64,000 bases of DNA from an uncultured Scytonema sp. GTDB lineage: Bacteria; Cyanobacteriota; Cyanobacteriia; Cyanobacteriales; Nostocaceae. How positions within the stretch are numbered: the stretch's first letter is position 1; each line of letters opens with the position of its first letter. The translations under genes and the position numbers were made by a program. The stretch is taken from contig CALMVQ010000161.1 in NCBI GenBank assembly GCA_937873135.1, positions 1 through 64,000 on the forward strand, in the 5' to 3' direction. The notes below the pieces were generated by a model that was given only the letters and a program-made list of their open reading frames with translations, ran no database searches and was not told the DNA's origin. This document shows, in pieces, positions 1 to 8,950 of this stretch.

Positions 1-30
1 CCGCTGCGGAGTTCGTCAAAAGTCACTCAT

Positions 31-96
31 TCAAAAGTCAAAAGTATTATGGAATAGGCTTTTTATGGATTTGAAATGGTTGCCTTCTTTCCGCCG
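31..96. repeat. dispersed repeat, copy A
   Basis: A segment of about 66 bp recurs at 48605-48670 in the same orientation with only a few mismatches. Both copies begin in a run of AAAGTC units, share the core CTTTTTATGGATTTGAAATG, and end in TTTCCGCCG followed within a few bases by GTACTAGTA. No open reading frame is shared, so this is a non-coding dispersed repeat rather than a gene fragment. The two copies bracket about 48.5 kb containing the polysaccharide genes. Confidence 0.75.
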
Positions 97-180
97 CTTT
101 GTACTAGTACCGCTCCCTTGAAAGTCACTCATTCAAAAGTGTTATAAATCAAGGCTTCTGGCTGTTTGAAATGGTGAACC

Positions 181-410
181 AGCGCGAATGACGGCTTAGC
201 CCTCGCTAGGCGACTGGTGGAACGCGCAGCGAAGCGCGAAGCGGTAGCGAGTCTTCTCCCAAGGGGAGATGCAATCATGCGAACGAGCGTCAGCAATCTT
301 CGACGTTAGCCAAGCGGTAGCGAGGCACGAGCGTCAGGAGCGTCAGCGTTAGCGTTAGCGTAGCGTTAGCGACGAAGGAGCGTCGGAACGAGCGTCAGGG
401 TTGCTTTATT
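181..410. repeat. GC-rich mosaic of short repeats
   Basis: A GC-rich stretch built from reiterated short words: GAGCGTCAG and close variants about five times, GCGTTAGCG several times in a row near 340-375, AGCGGTAGCGAG twice, and a small hairpin TCTCCC-AAG-GGGAGA near 254-268. This looks like the short tandem repeat clutter common between genes of filamentous cyanobacteria. I see no gene in 1-680. The rest of the gap, 461-680, is AT-rich and carries nothing I recognise except a possible terminator region for the gene ending at 681. Confidence 0.55.
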
Positions 411-422
411 TACGCGCCCGCT

Positions 423-460
423 GTACTAGTAATTGGAGCGGGTAAATAAAGTTACTATTC
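423..460. repeat. TACTAGTA-led repeat, copy 1
   Basis: The segment starting TACTAGTAATTGGAGCGGG and running into AAATAAAGTTACTATT resembles 33409-33446, which starts TACTAGTAAATGGA and runs into AAATAAAGCTACTATG. The match is around three quarters identical over about 38 bp. It is a weak dispersed repeat with no coding content. Confidence 0.4.
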
Positions 461-680
461 GCGCTTTGCTGATTGCTTCCTATTCAAGCAGTTTTCATTT
501 TTAATTTCAAGGTAGCGGTCATAGCAACTTACGTTATTAAGTAAGTCGGCATTAATAAATGAAAGTTTATAGTAAGCGCTTTAGTGCTGAAGCGCTTACT
601 AAGAGCTAATTTTATTACCTTTACTTTTCTTTACATAATTGGAGTTTTTATCGCCAACTTACTTAGCTATTAGCGAGCAA

Positions 681-2090
681 TTAAATTAAATGCATAAACA
701 CCATTTTCAATAAATCTGTACGACTGAAAGGCTTCGTCAGATATCCTGAACACCCTACCAATTTGGCTTTTACTTTATCAACAATCCCTTTATTGCCTGT
801 GACCATTAGAATAGGAGTATTTTTAAAGAGAGAATTATTTCTAATAATCCGGCATAACTCATAACCATCAATTCCTTCCATATTTAGATCTAGTAAAATT
901 AAATCTGGTTTATGGCGAATAATCGACATAACTGCTTTTACTGAATCGCTGATAGTAACTACAGAAAAATTTTCATCTTCTAAAAAACGTCTGATTTCCT
1001 TAAGAAATATAGGACTATCATCTACAGAAAGAATTTTATATATTTTTTGCTCATTTGCAATAGCCGTAGGTACTTTTCGAGAATCTAAGTCTATCTGAGC
1101 TTCTTTTGTTAATTCATGATTGTTATCCTTTTGAATAAGGGAAGGTATCTGTATTTTTTGGGAAGCCGCTATATCTTTTACATCAAGCTCCGCACGATTT
1201 TTGATGCTGGTTTTTCTAGGAGCGTTTTCTCCTATATCATTACCTATTTTTTTGATCTGATTAGCCTTCAACGATAATTCTTCAAAAGTCTTTGGTAATT
1301 TATCAAAAGGTGGATCTGGTTCGTGTAATAAAATTGAGCCATTTAAAATATAAGGGTATAGGTTGCGAGCAAGTTCCACTTCATCTTGATTGATGATGAC
1401 TGCAAGATGACGTAGGCTGAAACCCTTCATCCAGTAAGTTAAATGGTGCTGAATTTCTGGTAATTTATCTTGCTGCTTTGTTGCAGGTGTCCATAAATAG
1501 GGACGCTGATAGGGAGAAGAAATCTTCGCACCTAAAGATTGCCAACCTTGCAATCGCTCCTGACATCGCTCCACTATTTTTTCGACATCTAGCTTGCAAA
1601 TTATTGGTAATTTTGGTGAGATGTTCCCTAATTTATATGTTCCTTGTTTGATTAACAGAAACGATTCGATAACTTCTTTAACCAATTCTTGAATCAGCAC
1701 TGCTGCTTGTGTAGATTGCAGATAGCGTTGACTTATTAACCAGCAAATGGCTTGGTATTCTGTTGGTAATTGCTGAGGAGAGTTCTCATTTAAATTTGCT
1801 TGATGTTCAACTAACTGACTTTGTGATTCAGTTTCAAACATCAAACGTAATTGGACACGCGCTTCACTGCTTAAAGTCGGAACTTGATGACTGAGGCGGC
1901 GCAAATGGCGTTCGAGGCGATCAAACGGTTCGACTGAATGGGTTGCATAAGTAATTTTTCCTTGCTCTAGATAAATCACCCAGGAAACTGAGTTGTTCAA
2001 AGCTTGTAAAGAAGTACTTTCAGAACAATTCGATAATTGTCTTAACAGATTTAAGGGACGCAGTTTTGTAAACGTGGCAAAATGACTCAT
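681..2090 (-). CDS. PatA-like response regulator (PATAN domain plus C-terminal receiver)
   Basis: 469 aa. The N-terminal ~300 residues resemble the PATAN/DUF4388-type output module of cyanobacterial PatA proteins. The C-terminal ~120 residues are a CheY-like receiver: acidic pair in KILSVDDSP near residue 355, phosphoacceptor Asp401 in LILLDLNM, Thr431 in MVTG, Lys453 in YLTKPFS. There is no DNA-binding domain, as usual for PatA homologues, which act in heterocyst patterning or phototaxis-type signalling. Whether this one affects heterocysts is inference from its position beside the polysaccharide genes. It is transcribed away from the vWA gene, with about 590 bp of AT-rich DNA between them. 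Confidence 0.8.
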   Translation of the reverse strand: MSHFATFTKLRPLNLLRQLSNCSESTSLQALNNSVSWVIYLEQGKITYATHSVEPFDRLERHLRRLSHQVPTLSSEARVQLRLMFETESQSQLVEHQANLNENSPQQLPTEYQAICWLISQRYLQSTQAAVLIQELVKEVIESFLLIKQGTYKLGNISPKLPIICKLDVEKIVERCQERLQGWQSLGAKISSPYQRPYLWTPATKQQDKLPEIQHHLTYWMKGFSLRHLAVIINQDEVELARNLYPYILNGSILLHEPDPPFDKLPKTFEELSLKANQIKKIGNDIGENAPRKTSIKNRAELDVKDIAASQKIQIPSLIQKDNNHELTKEAQIDLDSRKVPTAIANEQKIYKILSVDDSPIFLKEIRRFLEDENFSVVTISDSVKAVMSIIRHKPDLILLDLNMEGIDGYELCRIIRNNSLFKNTPILMVTGNKGIVDKVKAKLVGCSGYLTKPFSRTDLLKMVFMHLI

Positions 2091-2679
2091 AAATTCTGAA
2101 ATAGATTCCGGGAGATAAGAGGAATTCTTTGTTAATTGAAGTATTAATCTTAAAAGCTTTTTGAAAATAAATTTTCGGATATATTATAAGCCAAAAATAT
2201 TCTATTGTATTCTATTTGCTATATTTTTTGCAAGGGGAGAAAATTTGTTTTCAACCTCAGTCAAATGCTATATATTCTTACATCCTTCTCTTGATATACT
2301 ACAGTTAAGGTGCTAAGATTTCTGACGAAGTAAATTCTACTTAAATAATTTCATCTAAAATCTAGCTGATCTACACAAAATCTTTAAAATTCTGTGTTAG
2401 CGAAGGTACGCATTTATTGTATTCTATATGTATTACTTATTCATGTTTCAAAATGTACTATAAAACGTAATTAAATCCCTCAGTACCATCATTCTTGCTA
2501 GATTACGGTTTTAGAAAATTTTTTATGAATTTGTAGGGAATTTAGCAGCAGCAATCTATTGAGGAAATAGTAAACTGTTTATAATCGCGCCACCATACAT
2601 TTAGTGTCCTGGAGTCTATCAACCATATACTCTGAGGAAAAAGAAAAAATAATTTGGAGTTGAACATAACACGTTAGTC
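2091..2679. other. AT-rich divergent intergenic region
   Basis: 589 bp between the PatA-like gene (minus) and the vWA gene (plus). It should hold both promoters. It is AT-rich and contains several TATAAT-like words, but I cannot single out one with a convincing -35 partner. I see no gene, repeat or hairpin worth naming. Confidence 0.4.
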
Positions 2680-3354
2680 ATGCATGATACATTAAAACTT
2701 GATGAAGTAGTTGAATTCGCTGAAAATCCCGAGCCGCGTTGTCCTTGCGTGCTGTTACTCGATACTTCTGGATCGATGCAAGGAGTAGCTATCGATGCTT
2801 TAAATGAGGGACTAGTAAGTTTCAGGGATGAATTAACTAAAAATTCTCTGGCCGCTAGGAGAGTTGAGGTAGCAATAATTACTTTTGACAGTCACATAAA
2901 TGTAGTACAGGACTTTGTGACTGCCGACCAATTCAGTCCGCCGATGTTGACAGCACAAGGGCTGACGACTATGGGCGCAGGAATTCATAAAGCTCTAGAT
3001 TTGATTCAAGACCGTAAAACTCAGTATCGCAATAATGGCATTGCTTATTATCGCCCTTGGGTATTTATGATTACCGATGGAGAACCGCAAGGCGAATTTG
3101 AAGATGTTGTAGAACAGGCATCACGGCGGTTACAAGTCGATGAAACAAATAAACGGGTGGCATTTTTTACTGTAGGAGTAGAAAATGCAAATATGACGCG
3201 TTTAAGTCAAATAGCTGTGCGTACTCCCTTGAGACTTCAGGGACTTAACTTTGTGGAAATGTTTGTTTGGCTGTCAGCGAGTATGTCAGCCGTGTCTCAC
3301 TCAAAAGTAGAAGAACAGGTTGCACTACCGCCAATCGGCTGGGGGTCTGTTTAA
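2680..3354 (+). CDS. vWA domain protein, TerY-like
   Basis: 224 aa, essentially one von Willebrand factor A domain. The metal-ion-dependent adhesion site is intact: D28-T-S30-G-S32 in LLLDTSGSMQG, Thr97 in GLTTMGAG and Asp133 in MITDGEPQG. There is no signal peptide or membrane segment, so it should be cytoplasmic, as for TerY proteins. It is followed 58 bp later by a PP2C phosphatase and then a kinase on the same strand, the arrangement called the TerY-P triad, where the vWA protein is thought to scaffold a phosphorylation switch. Family assignment is firm; substrate and signal are unknown. A GGAG lies too far upstream (about 20 nt) to decide the start. Confidence 0.85.
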   Translation: MHDTLKLDEVVEFAENPEPRCPCVLLLDTSGSMQGVAIDALNEGLVSFRDELTKNSLAARRVEVAIITFDSHINVVQDFVTADQFSPPMLTAQGLTTMGAGIHKALDLIQDRKTQYRNNGIAYYRPWVFMITDGEPQGEFEDVVEQASRRLQVDETNKRVAFFTVGVENANMTRLSQIAVRTPLRLQGLNFVEMFVWLSASMSAVSHSKVEEQVALPPIGWGSV

Positions 3355-3412
3355 TAAAGAAAGAGCGTCACAGGTCATGCTTACACAGCTGTTGGAGGAC
3401 AATTGACAATCA

Positions 3413-4192
3413 ATGAAAACGTCAAAACAAGTTATGCAATGGAGGGTAGTAGCTGCATCAGTTTGTGGCACAAGTCATGTCAAAAATCAGCAGTTGTGTC
3501 AAGATGCCCATCATTGGCAAACATTATCTGATAATGTTTTGGTAGTGGCGGCTGCAGATGGTGCTGGTTCGGCAAGTATGGGAAAAATTGGGGCAATGGT
3601 TGCTGTGGAAACAGCAATAGAAAATATATCGAGTAAAGAAGTTACCCAACGAATTCTTGCTGATGATAGTGTTGTACAACTACTGTTGACGGAAGCAATG
3701 CTAGCCGCTAAAACAGCGGTGGAGGAAGAAGCTGTTGCATGTGATACACAACCGTCGGATTTAGCAAGTACTTTAATTATTATGATCGCCACACCTGAAA
3801 TGGTGGCGGTGGGTCAAATAGGTGATGGCGTGGCAGTGGCAAACGATGACATGGGAAACTTAATTGCACTTACCACGCCAGACAATGGTGAATATATCAA
3901 TGAAACTTGTTTTTTGACCTCTCCAGGATCTATAGATACAGCGCAGTTAAAATTATGGCGTCAAGCTATAGTAAATATTGGTGTTCTCACTGATGGACTG
4001 CAAATGCTTGCTATGAATATGGCAGTGGGTGTACCTCATAAACCTTTCTTTTTGCCACTGTTTGACTTCGCATCCAATGTAGAAGACAAGATTGTAGCAA
4101 AAGAGCAGTTGGTAAAGTTTTTGCGATCTGATCGGATCGCGCAACGTACAGACGATGATTTGACGTTAGTTATAGCCACATTAGGCAAATAA
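3413..4192 (+). CDS. PP2C-family protein phosphatase
   Basis: 259 aa. Metal-binding positions of the PPM/PP2C fold are visible: Asp31 in CQDAHH, Asp49 in AADGAGS, Asp138 in IGDGVA, Asp194 in LTDGLQ, and the acidic cluster Asp247-249 in TDDDLTLVI. The length fits a bare catalytic domain, so it is probably soluble. It lies between the vWA protein and the kinase with short gaps of 58 and 60 bp, so the three are likely co-transcribed. By analogy with TerY-P modules it would reverse phosphorylation by the neighbouring kinase. That pairing is inferred from context. Confidence 0.85.
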   Translation: MKTSKQVMQWRVVAASVCGTSHVKNQQLCQDAHHWQTLSDNVLVVAAADGAGSASMGKIGAMVAVETAIENISSKEVTQRILADDSVVQLLLTEAMLAAKTAVEEEAVACDTQPSDLASTLIIMIATPEMVAVGQIGDGVAVANDDMGNLIALTTPDNGEYINETCFLTSPGSIDTAQLKLWRQAIVNIGVLTDGLQMLAMNMAVGVPHKPFFLPLFDFASNVEDKIVAKEQLVKFLRSDRIAQRTDDDLTLVIATLGK

Positions 4193-4252
4193 TTAATAAA
4201 AATCTTGACAAGGATGGTAATTCGCAAATCACCCGGTAATTAAAATTCTATC

Positions 4253-6430
4253 ATGCAGGTACTACGTAGTCTTCCCAACCAAAAAATTTCTAGTGTCAAT
4301 CTTAGCGTAAGTTTGGGTCGTGGCGGTGAGGCATGTGTCTATACAGTGCCAACAGATACAGATTTGGTGGCAAAGATTTATCACAAGCCAAACGACGACC
4401 AAGCTCGCAAGCTAGAAGTCATGCTAGCTCATCCACCAGAAAACCCAACAGCCTCTTTGGGACATATCTCGATCGCTTGGCCAGTAGAACTGTTAAAGGC
4501 AGCAGATGGAAGCGATCGCACTATCGGCTTTTTAATGCCGCGCATTCGGGGAATGCGTCCGATCATTGATTTTTATAACCCCAGAACTCGCCGCCAACAC
4601 TGTCCTTTATTTAGCTATAAATATTTACTACGTACTGCCCGCAATCTGGCTGCCGCGTTTGCGGCTTTACATAACAGTGGGTATTGCGTTGGCGATGTCA
4701 ATGAGTCGAATATTCTTGTCAGCGACACAGCATTGGTGACAGTGGTAGACACTGACTCGTTTCAAGTACGTGATCCAGACAATAATGTTGTTTATCGCTG
4801 CCCGGTTGGTAAACCAGAGTTCACTCCACCAGAACTCCAAAATAAAACTTTTTCTCAGTGTGATCGGGCGAGCGCTCATGACTTGTTTGGGTTAGCGGTG
4901 CTGATCTTCCAATTGTTAATGGAAGGAACACACCCCTACTCTGGTATCTATCAAGGCGTAGGTGAACCACCACCTTATGAAGCACGCATTGCTTCAGGTC
5001 ATTTTACTTACAGTCAAAAGCGGCGTGTCCCTTACGTTTCCACCCCCATAGCACCAGCTTGGGAAATTATCCATCCGGGTTTACGGGAACTGTTTTTGCG
5101 CTGTTTTGAAGAGGGTCATAATAACCCTCTACTTCGTCCTAGTGCTCAAACATGGCTATTAGTGCTGGGTGAAGCCGAACATTCACTTGTCACCTGTAGT
5201 AAGAACCCCCAGCATTACTATAACAATCACCTGCACAGCTGCCCTTGGTGTGAACGTACTGTGCGCTTGGGCGGACGCGATCCCTTTCCATCACCTCAAG
5301 CAGTCGCCGCTCGTGAACATTTACAAATCCACTCCAAACAACTGAAAAGGCGTAAAGCTCCAACAACACAGTTACAACCGCTCAGTCAAGTTGCCCAAGT
5401 AAATCATTGGCTGCCAGTCACTCCTCAAAAAGCATCGTATTATAAACTTCCAAGGAAAAAATCTAAGTTTCTATTTGTTGTAATCTGTCTGCTTGGCTTT
5501 GGACTATTGGGGTATTTGGACATTTTGATCAAATTTACAAGCCCTGTTGTTTTCCAAAATGCTTACACTCAACAAAGGTTGATTCCTCAAAATCAAGACA
5601 ATATTGCTTCTAAAACTTTTGCTGACTACTATAAGCAAGGTCATGCTTCTTACAAAGTGCGGGACTACGAGCAAGCAATTGAAAAATTTACTCAAGCCAT
5701 ACAACAAAATCCCACATACGCGAAAGCTTACATCAACCGTGGTAATTCTCACTATAACCTGAAAGAGTATGAAGCGGCAATCTCAGACTACAACCATGCT
5801 CTACAGATTAATCCGGGAGAGGTTAAAGCCTTTGTCAACCGGGGCAATGTTCGCTCTATACTCGCCGAATACAGTAGCGATCCAGATAGAGAGTACAATC
5901 AAGCAATTGGAGACTTTAATAACGCTTTGCGCCTTAATCCTAAGGAAGCAGAAGCTTATGTAAGACGAGGTATTGTCCGTGCCCAACTCGCTAAATATAG
6001 TGGGGATTCTCAGCAAGACTATAAAAAAGCTATTAATGATTTTAATCAAGCTTTAAATTTTGACAGTTCTAAAGCAGAAGCTTATTTTCAGCGCGGTCTT
6101 ATTCGTTATCATATTGCTCAATATAGCAGTCAATTTGAAAAAGATTATAAAGAAGCAATTGACGACTTTGACCAAGCCTTACACATTGACTCTCAACTAG
6201 CAAAAGTCTATCTGAAACGAGGCATTGTTCGCTATGAACTTGCACAGTACGGTGGCAGTGAATCTAAACAGAATCATGCAAAGGCAGTAGAGGATTTGCA
6301 GACTGCAGCTAAAATTTCTCTGGAAAAAGAGGATATGGATAATTATCAACAGTCATTAAGTAACATTTGCGTTGTTTTAGAAAATAAATGCGATAGTTTC
6401 TTTCAAAAAACAAACTTGACAGCTCATTAA
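4253..6430 (+). CDS. Ser/Thr protein kinase with zinc ribbon, membrane segment and TPR domain
   Basis: 725 aa, three parts. Kinase (about 15-310): glycine loop GRGGEA at 22-27, ATP-binding Lys41 in LVAKIYHK, catalytic Asp148 in VGDVNESN with Asn153, and a metal-binding Asp166 in a DTD variant replacing DFG. A Cys cluster follows (C315, C330, C333 in SCPWCER, with nearby His), like a zinc ribbon. One hydrophobic segment spans about 405-425. From about 455 to 700 there are five or so TPR units with repeated YKKAINDFNQAL-type helices. The kinase would face the cytoplasm; the side of the TPRs depends on topology. It completes the triad with the vWA and PP2C genes. A terminator hairpin lies 12 bp after the stop. 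Confidence 0.85.
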   Translation: MQVLRSLPNQKISSVNLSVSLGRGGEACVYTVPTDTDLVAKIYHKPNDDQARKLEVMLAHPPENPTASLGHISIAWPVELLKAADGSDRTIGFLMPRIRGMRPIIDFYNPRTRRQHCPLFSYKYLLRTARNLAAAFAALHNSGYCVGDVNESNILVSDTALVTVVDTDSFQVRDPDNNVVYRCPVGKPEFTPPELQNKTFSQCDRASAHDLFGLAVLIFQLLMEGTHPYSGIYQGVGEPPPYEARIASGHFTYSQKRRVPYVSTPIAPAWEIIHPGLRELFLRCFEEGHNNPLLRPSAQTWLLVLGEAEHSLVTCSKNPQHYYNNHLHSCPWCERTVRLGGRDPFPSPQAVAAREHLQIHSKQLKRRKAPTTQLQPLSQVAQVNHWLPVTPQKASYYKLPRKKSKFLFVVICLLGFGLLGYLDILIKFTSPVVFQNAYTQQRLIPQNQDNIASKTFADYYKQGHASYKVRDYEQAIEKFTQAIQQNPTYAKAYINRGNSHYNLKEYEAAISDYNHALQINPGEVKAFVNRGNVRSILAEYSSDPDREYNQAIGDFNNALRLNPKEAEAYVRRGIVRAQLAKYSGDSQQDYKKAINDFNQALNFDSSKAEAYFQRGLIRYHIAQYSSQFEKDYKEAIDDFDQALHIDSQLAKVYLKRGIVRYELAQYGGSESKQNHAKAVEDLQTAAKISLEKEDMDNYQQSLSNICVVLENKCDSFFQKTNLTAH

Positions 6431-6442
6431 AGAATCTTGTAG

Positions 6443-6485
6443 AGATAGCTAATAGCAATTGGCAGATTGCTATTAGCTATCTTTA
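6443..6485 (+). terminator. terminator hairpin after the kinase gene
   Basis: A perfect 17-bp inverted repeat (6443-6459 with 6466-6482, sequence AGATAGCTAATAGCAAT and its complement) with a 6-nt loop, followed by TTT. It starts 12 bp downstream of the kinase stop and fits an intrinsic terminator closing the three-gene unit. The remaining 6486-6790 is AT-rich, contains no gene and should carry the promoter of the sugar operon. Confidence 0.7.
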
Positions 6486-6790
6486 ATAAGTTGTGAAATT
6501 TATATATTTATATTCTTAAGTATTTTTATTTCTAATATCTTGAATATTAAACAAGCTTTTCCGTTTTTTTACACAGAAAACAAATTTTTTTACCTTGTCT
6601 TCATACTTTATAAAAAAATTACGGTTAGATTAGGGACTGAGAAAATTGAAAGTTGATTTTTTCTTGTGTCTAAATCTAATAGAAATCAGCTATTAGCAAT
6701 GAGCCGTTATATAACAGTTGAGTGCGTATTTAGCTGAAGACGTAGCACAAGTTAAATCTTCATCTACCAGCAAATTCAAGGAATAGTCCC

Positions 6791-7564
6791 ATGAAAGCAG
6801 TGATTTTGGCTGGAGGGCTAGGTACACGCCTTAGTGAAGAAACGAGCGTTAAGCCCAAGCCAATGGTTGAAATTGGTGGTAAACCAATTTTATGGCATAT
6901 TATGAAGACTTACTCAACCCACGGTGTAAATGACTTCATCATTTGCTGCGGTTACAAAGGCTATGTGATTAAGGAGTATTTTGCCAACTACTTCTTACAC
7001 ATGTCAGACGTTACCTTTGATATGCGGTTTAACCAGATGAACGTGCATTCTGGTTATGCTGAACCTTGGCGTGTTACCCTCGTAAATACGGGTGATAACA
7101 CAATGACAGGTGGACGCTTAAAGCGCGTGAGAGAGCATGTTGGCAATGAAACTTTTTGCTTCACCTATGGGGATGGTGTTAGCAATGTGAACGTTACAGA
7201 GCTACTTAAATTTCATAAAGAACAAAAAACTTTAGCAACGCTGACTGCAGTTCAGCCACCGGGACGCTTTGGAGCGATCGTCTTAGGAGCGGAGCAAACT
7301 AAAATCTCCAACTTTCGTGAAAAACCAGAAGGGGATGGAGCTTGGATTAATGGCGGTTATTTTGTACTAGAACCTGAAGTCATTAACTTAATTGACGATG
7401 ATATGACTGTTTGGGAGCAGACGCCATTAGAAAAGTTAGCAGAAATGGATCAGATGTCGGCTTACAAACACCATGGCTTTTGGCAGCCTATGGATACCTT
7501 ACGAGATAAAAATTACTTAGAGGATCTGTGGAAGAAGGGCAAAGCTCCTTGGATGGTATGGTGA
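6791..7564 (+). CDS. rfbF: glucose-1-phosphate cytidylyltransferase
   Basis: 257 aa. Makes CDP-glucose from CTP and glucose-1-phosphate, the entry to CDP-activated deoxy and branched sugars. The nucleotidyltransferase signature GGLGTRL is at 8-14, followed by [13 protein letters not shown]. Motifs typical of RfbF include [23 protein letters not shown] and the C-terminal [14 protein letters not shown]. Length equals the usual 256-258 aa. It heads a plus-strand run of sugar-modifying genes. The ortholog in the Anabaena HEP island occupies a similar leading position. I see no clear CDP-glucose 4,6-dehydratase (RfbG) next to it. Confidence 0.93.
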   Translation: MKAVILAGGLGTRLSEETSVKPKPMVEIGGKPILWHIMKTYSTHGVNDFIICCGYKGYVIKEYFANYFLHMSDVTFDMRFNQMNVHSGYAEPWRVTLVNTGDNTMTGGRLKRVREHVGNETFCFTYGDGVSNVNVTELLKFHKEQKTLATLTAVQPPGRFGAIVLGAEQTKISNFREKPEGDGAWINGGYFVLEPEVINLIDDDMTVWEQTPLEKLAEMDQMSAYKHHGFWQPMDTLRDKNYLEDLWKKGKAPWMVW

Positions 7565-7607
7565 GCAAGAAAATAAACAGTGATCAAGTAAACCCACGAC
7601 ACAGTCT

Positions 7608-7673
7608 GTAGGGGCGGGTTTGACAAGATTGTTGGTTTATGATTATAAGTTATGAAATTAAACCCGCCCCTAC
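7608..7673. repeat. inverted repeat in the rfbF-lhgO gap
   Basis: Perfect 14-bp arms GTAGGGGCGGGTTT (7608-7621) and its complement (7660-7673) enclose 38 nt. This GTAGGGGCGGGTTT type of palindrome is familiar as a dispersed intergenic element in cyanobacteria. It lies 43 bp after rfbF and 27 bp before the next start, so it would fold in the mRNA and could also affect processing of the operon transcript. Confidence 0.65.
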
Positions 7674-7700
7674 TGTACGTTTATTGAGGCTAGAGCTGTA

Positions 7701-8927
7701 ATGTATGATTTCGCAATTATCGGTGGGGGAATTGTTGGTCTTTCCACTGCCATGGCTTTAGGTAAACGCTATCCAAATTCCCGAATTTTAGTATTAGAGA
7801 AAGAGAGTCAATGGGCATTTCATCAAACTGGTAACAATAGCGGTGTCATTCACAGCGGTATTTACTATAAACCGGGGAGTTTCAAAGCTAAATTTTGTTA
7901 TGACGGTTGTCAGTCAATGGTGGAGTTTTGCCGAGAACACGGTATAGATTATGACTTATGTGGCAAAGTCATTGTTGCGACATGTAACGAAGAGTTGCCG
8001 CGGCTAGAAAATCTTTACACCCGAGGTTTAGAAAACGGTCTCAAAGTTGCTAAAATCAGTCCTGAGGAAGTTAAAGAAGTTGAACCTCACGTCAATTGCG
8101 TAAGTGGGATCAAAGTATTTTCTACAGGCATAGTAAATTATAAACAAGTTTGCCTCAAATATGCTGAATTGATTAAAGAACAGGGAGGCGATCTCCGTCT
8201 CAACACAAAAGTTGAGAGAATAGTGACCATTGGCAATCACCAGGTACTAGAAACTCCGAAAGGTACCTTTGAAACTCGCTTCGTCGTCAATTGTGCTGGA
8301 TTGCATAGCGATCGCGTAGCCAGATTGGCTAAAGTCGATCCTCAAGCAAAAATCGTACCTTTTCGGGGAGAATACTACGAACTGACACCGGAAAAACGCT
8401 ATTTAGTAAAAGGCTTAATTTACCCGGTGCCCAATCCTGATTTCCCCTTCCTAGGTGTTCATTTTACGCGTATGATAGATGGCAGCGTCCATGCAGGGCC
8501 GAACGCGGTTCTTAGTTTGAAGCGCGAAGGTTATAAGAAAACAGACTTTGACTTACGTGATTTTACGGAAGTTATGACCTATCCTGGATTCTGGAAACTG
8601 GCTGCCAAACACGCCAACGAAGGCTGGGAAGAAATCGTTCGCTCTTTTAGTAAAGCAGCGTTCGTGAAAAGTTTGCAAAAACTCATCCCCGAAGTTCAAG
8701 CTCTTGATTTAGTTCCTACTCATGCTGGAGTCCGTGCTCAAGCGTTGATGAATGATGGCAAGTTAGTGGACGACTTTTTGATTGTTCAAAGTCAAAACTC
8801 CGTTCATGTTTGCAATGCTCCTTCTCCAGCTGCCACATCTTCAATTGAGATTGGCAAAGCAATAGCTGGACAAATTCCCGAACAGACACACCTGAAAACA
8901 GCCACAAATCAATTTCAAACTATTTAG
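7701..8927 (+). CDS. lhgO: LhgO-type FAD-dependent oxidase (L-2-hydroxyglutarate oxidase family)
   Basis: 408 aa DAO-superfamily flavoprotein. The FAD-binding GxGxxG is GGGIVG near residues 8-13. Family motifs include NNSGVIHSGIYYKPGS, VNCAGLHSDRVAR, PFRGEYYEL and the C-terminal NAPSPAATSSIEIG. These closely match LhgO (YgaF) proteins, which oxidise L-2-hydroxyglutarate and pass electrons to quinone. Inside polysaccharide clusters, homologues may instead oxidise a hydroxyl on a sugar or acid substituent; that is inference. It is 136 bp after rfbF, with an inverted repeat between, and 23 bp before the SDR gene. Confidence 0.82.
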   Translation: MYDFAIIGGGIVGLSTAMALGKRYPNSRILVLEKESQWAFHQTGNNSGVIHSGIYYKPGSFKAKFCYDGCQSMVEFCREHGIDYDLCGKVIVATCNEELPRLENLYTRGLENGLKVAKISPEEVKEVEPHVNCVSGIKVFSTGIVNYKQVCLKYAELIKEQGGDLRLNTKVERIVTIGNHQVLETPKGTFETRFVVNCAGLHSDRVARLAKVDPQAKIVPFRGEYYELTPEKRYLVKGLIYPVPNPDFPFLGVHFTRMIDGSVHAGPNAVLSLKREGYKKTDFDLRDFTEVMTYPGFWKLAAKHANEGWEEIVRSFSKAAFVKSLQKLIPEVQALDLVPTHAGVRAQALMNDGKLVDDFLIVQSQNSVHVCNAPSPAATSSIEIGKAIAGQIPEQTHLKTATNQFQTI

Positions 8928-8950
8928 TTATAAAACAGTATTGATAAAGT

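Noticed and set aside
300-400. Possible CRISPR array in the GAGCGTCAG/GCGTTAGCG repeats
   Set aside because: Repeats are 8-10 bp, irregularly spaced and without unique spacers of constant length.
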